Source: a bacterium
Lineage (GTDB): Bacteria; Bacteroidota; Bacteroidia; Chitinophagales; Saprospiraceae
Reading direction: 5' to 3'
Assembly (NCBI GenBank): GCA_024742755.1
Contig: JANSXW010000063.1
Span: 1-32,785, forward strand
Length of the DNA: 32,785 bases
In this document: positions 32,101 through 32,785 of the stretch, one piece after another
Numbering within the stretch: the first letter of the stretch is position 1
Layout: each line of letters starts with the position of its first letter
Position numbers and translations under genes: made by a program
Notes under the pieces: model-generated
Database searches by the model: none
What the model was told of the DNA's origin: nothing
Seen by the model: only the letters and a program-made list of their open reading frames with translations

Positions 32101-32496
32101 CGCCATGATGAGCTCGCGGCTGCTGCCTGCTTCTGCCTGCGAGCGGAGCTGCAGCACGTTGAGCAGCTTATCCTGTACATTCCCAAAGTGCTGGCCGATG
32201 ATCTGGGCGGCCTGCTCATGTGAGATGACCTGCCCCAGCCGGAAATACCGTGCCAGCGGTAAAGCCACCCAGAAGCCCACAGCCAGTGCGCTCACTCCGA
32301 TAAAGGAGAAGAACATCAGCTTGCGCACCCCCGAACTGAAGTAGTAATAATATTCCAGGACGCTAATGGCCAGGAACAGGAATAAAATCAGCCCTACGCT
32401 ATACAGCGCGCCTCTGATCAGTTGGTTGATATAGTACTTGCGGATAAACTGGTCCAGCTTTTCTATGAGCAGCTGATAATTGTCTTGCTTTGCCAT
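29128..32496 (-). CDS. DUF4175 family membrane protein with long coiled coil
   Basis: This is a 1122-aa membrane protein. Three hydrophobic segments lie in the first 180 residues (about 28-50, 59-81, 160-178). A largely beta region follows (about 200-500), with bacterial Ig-like or cell-wall protein character. From about 515 to the end it is dominated by Glu, Lys, Gln and Met in heptad patterns, giving a very long coiled coil, with a Gly/Pro-rich break near GGSGPGGKPKDK. This matches the DUF4175 layout. Function is not established; the topology suggests a scaffold anchored in the inner membrane. The gene lies upstream of the RsbW-like gene and ybeY on the same strand. Confidence 0.85.
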   Translation of the reverse strand: MAKQDNYQLLIEKLDQFIRKYYINQLIRGALYSVGLILFLFLAISVLEYYYYFSSGVRKLMFFSFIGVSALAVGFWVALPLARYFRLGQVISHEQAAQIIGQHFGNVQDKLLNVLQLRSQAEAGSSRELIMASVNQKSEEIKPVPFKKAIDLRKNRKYLRYALPPLALLLIILFVNANLITDSTTRLIKNNEEFEKPAPFSFILEEEAPSVVQFEDYPLTVKIEGDQLPNEVFIDVDNVQYRLVKESPNTFSYRFSNVQKSTKFQLFSSGVESKPYELNVLRKPNVLGFDVELDFPAYTQRKDEKLSSIGDLVVPAGTNIDWVFNAEHTDAIDLKFTGSEDRVEAKRFSDDLFTYQKRVMEDQGYKLYVSNKALPNADSISYTISVVPDLHPNISAKRFIDSTQQKVLFFVGEASDDYGLRSLTFNYRIKPAKGEQGALQTVVLDKPAGKQIQYDHVFDINTLGLKPGDEVTYYFEVADNDGVNGSKTARTNLMVYATPTVDEYKEMAEQNDNKIKDELKKALEESKKIQDEMRKMREKLLQEKELDWQQRKELEKLLERQKDLEKKIEEAKKAFEENRKNQEEYSEQDEKILEKQEKLQEMMEDVMSEEMKELMKQLEELMQELNKDEALEMMEDMEMSDEEMEMELDRMLELFKQMELEQEMNEAIDELNKMAEEQEKLSEETEQAEEEKAEQSPEEQEAKQEELKQKQEELNKDFDKLQEKMENIQKKNEEMESPQDMEDREQEMEDVKQDMEQSQESLEQKQNKKASESQKKASEKMKNMANSMQMEMQSQQMQQMEEDMDALRQLLENIVGLSFGQEDLIDQFEAAEINTPRYVELVQEQFKLEDDFRLVEDSLQALSKRVFQIESFVTEKVTAIKTNLKESLEELEERHKPQASNHQQRSMKNLNDLALMLSEVMNQMQQQMAGQMAGNQMCDNPGGSGPGGKPKDKISQGQQSLNQMMEQMKKQMEEGKGKGGPGAKEFAKMAARQAALRKALKEKQQKLKEQGQGSRELENIMDQMDKIEEDLVNKRLSNEMMTRQQDILTRLLEHEKAEREREYEEKRKAEQASQQEREVPPSLEEYIKKREAEIDLYKTVNPSLKPYYKFIVEEYFKTLKTD

Positions 32497-32785
32497 GTTG
32501 CTTTTTTCCTCAAAAATCTAATCGTGAACAGACCCACTAATAACGAGCCCAATGCCTTAAAAGATTGACAAACAGCCTGCTTTAACAGACTTTTACTTAT
32601 CAGAATGGTTGCTTTTAAGTAAAAATACGCTGGTCTTAAGGGGATGATGATGCGTGCAAGTGAATGCTAAGACTATGTTTGGAGCTTACTCCTATTGCAA
32701 ACCAAGGACTTATGAACCCCGCTGAAATGCGGGGCAGGCTCTGGCGTCATCTTTTTTAGCTTATTTGACCCGCCAAACGCGCTAA
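32497..32785. other. 289-bp region upstream of the DUF4175 gene
   Basis: No gene is supported. A perfect 6-bp hairpin, CCCCGC (32717-32722) with GCGGGG (32729-32734), is present. A run of six T follows on the plus strand some 17 bases later, too far for a standard terminator. Promoter elements for the DUF4175 gene are not clear. Confidence 0.4.

Noticed and set aside
32717..32734. The CCCCGC/GCGGGG hairpin as a terminator
   Set aside because: The T-run is about 17 bases away, and no plus-strand gene precedes it in the window.
1..32785. tRNA, rRNA, CRISPR, insertion sequence or prophage content
   Set aside because: Intergenic gaps are short and show none of the conserved stems, spaced repeats, transposase or phage genes these would need.

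Overview
The window looks like chromosomal DNA of a member of the Bacteroidota, probably in or near the Saprospiria (Lewinella/Phaeodactylibacter-like). This is inferred from several signs: a secreted kelch protein with a type IX secretion C-terminal sorting domain, DUF4175 and PepSY-like lipoproteins, a mevalonate-pathway decarboxylase, TAnnTTTG-type -7 promoter elements, few Shine-Dalgarno sequences, and about 50% GC. I see no transposase, integrase, phage gene, CRISPR array, rRNA or tRNA. The region reads as core and lineage-specific genome, with most genes on the minus strand.

Layout. 75-1001 is a PfkB sugar kinase (+), closed by a strong bidirectional terminator. 1087-3405 (-) is a compact run of a small lipoprotein, a thioredoxin-fold lipoprotein, a VWA/CoxE-like protein and the peroxiredoxin Bcp. 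3458-4552 (+) is a MurG-like glycosyltransferase whose end overlaps rmlA. 4524-9927 (-) is a six-gene run: rlmD, a 119-aa unknown protein, a hybrid histidine kinase, an Hpt protein, a single-domain response regulator, then rmlA. 10266-12258 (-) holds an AldB-type aldehyde dehydrogenase and its DUF779 partner, with a divergent AraC-type regulator at 12638-13546. 13555-14124 (-) is a Uma2-family protein. 14243-17154 (-) is mvaD, a rhodanese lipoprotein and an alpha-oxoamine synthase of the serine palmitoyltransferase/cysteate acyltransferase type. 17437-18651 (+) is the kelch/T9SS protein, followed by tandem terminators. 19003-20088 (+) is a lipoprotein with four PepSY-like modules split by a poly-Asp linker. 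20624-22966 (-) is an M1 metallopeptidase. 23149-27859 (-) is the thrA-thrB-thrC operon. 28136-29016 (-) is ybeY plus an RsbW-like ATPase. 29128-32496 (-) is a 1122-aa DUF4175 protein.

How the genes work together. The thr operon converts aspartate to threonine (the aspartate-semialdehyde dehydrogenase is elsewhere). The kinase, Hpt and regulator could form a complete phosphorelay. AldB, DUF779 and AraC form a probable aldehyde-detoxification unit. mvaD and the alpha-oxoamine synthase link isoprenoid and sphingoid/sulfonolipid supply.

The most striking non-genic signal is a pair of parS-like ParB-binding palindromes 416 bp apart. One is a perfect 16-mer next to the thrC terminator (23071-23086). 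The other is a 15/16 match written into the thrC codons (23487-23502). They suggest that the window lies in the origin-proximal, ParB-loaded domain of the chromosome. The second unusual object is the poly-Asp PepSY-like lipoprotein at 19003-20088.
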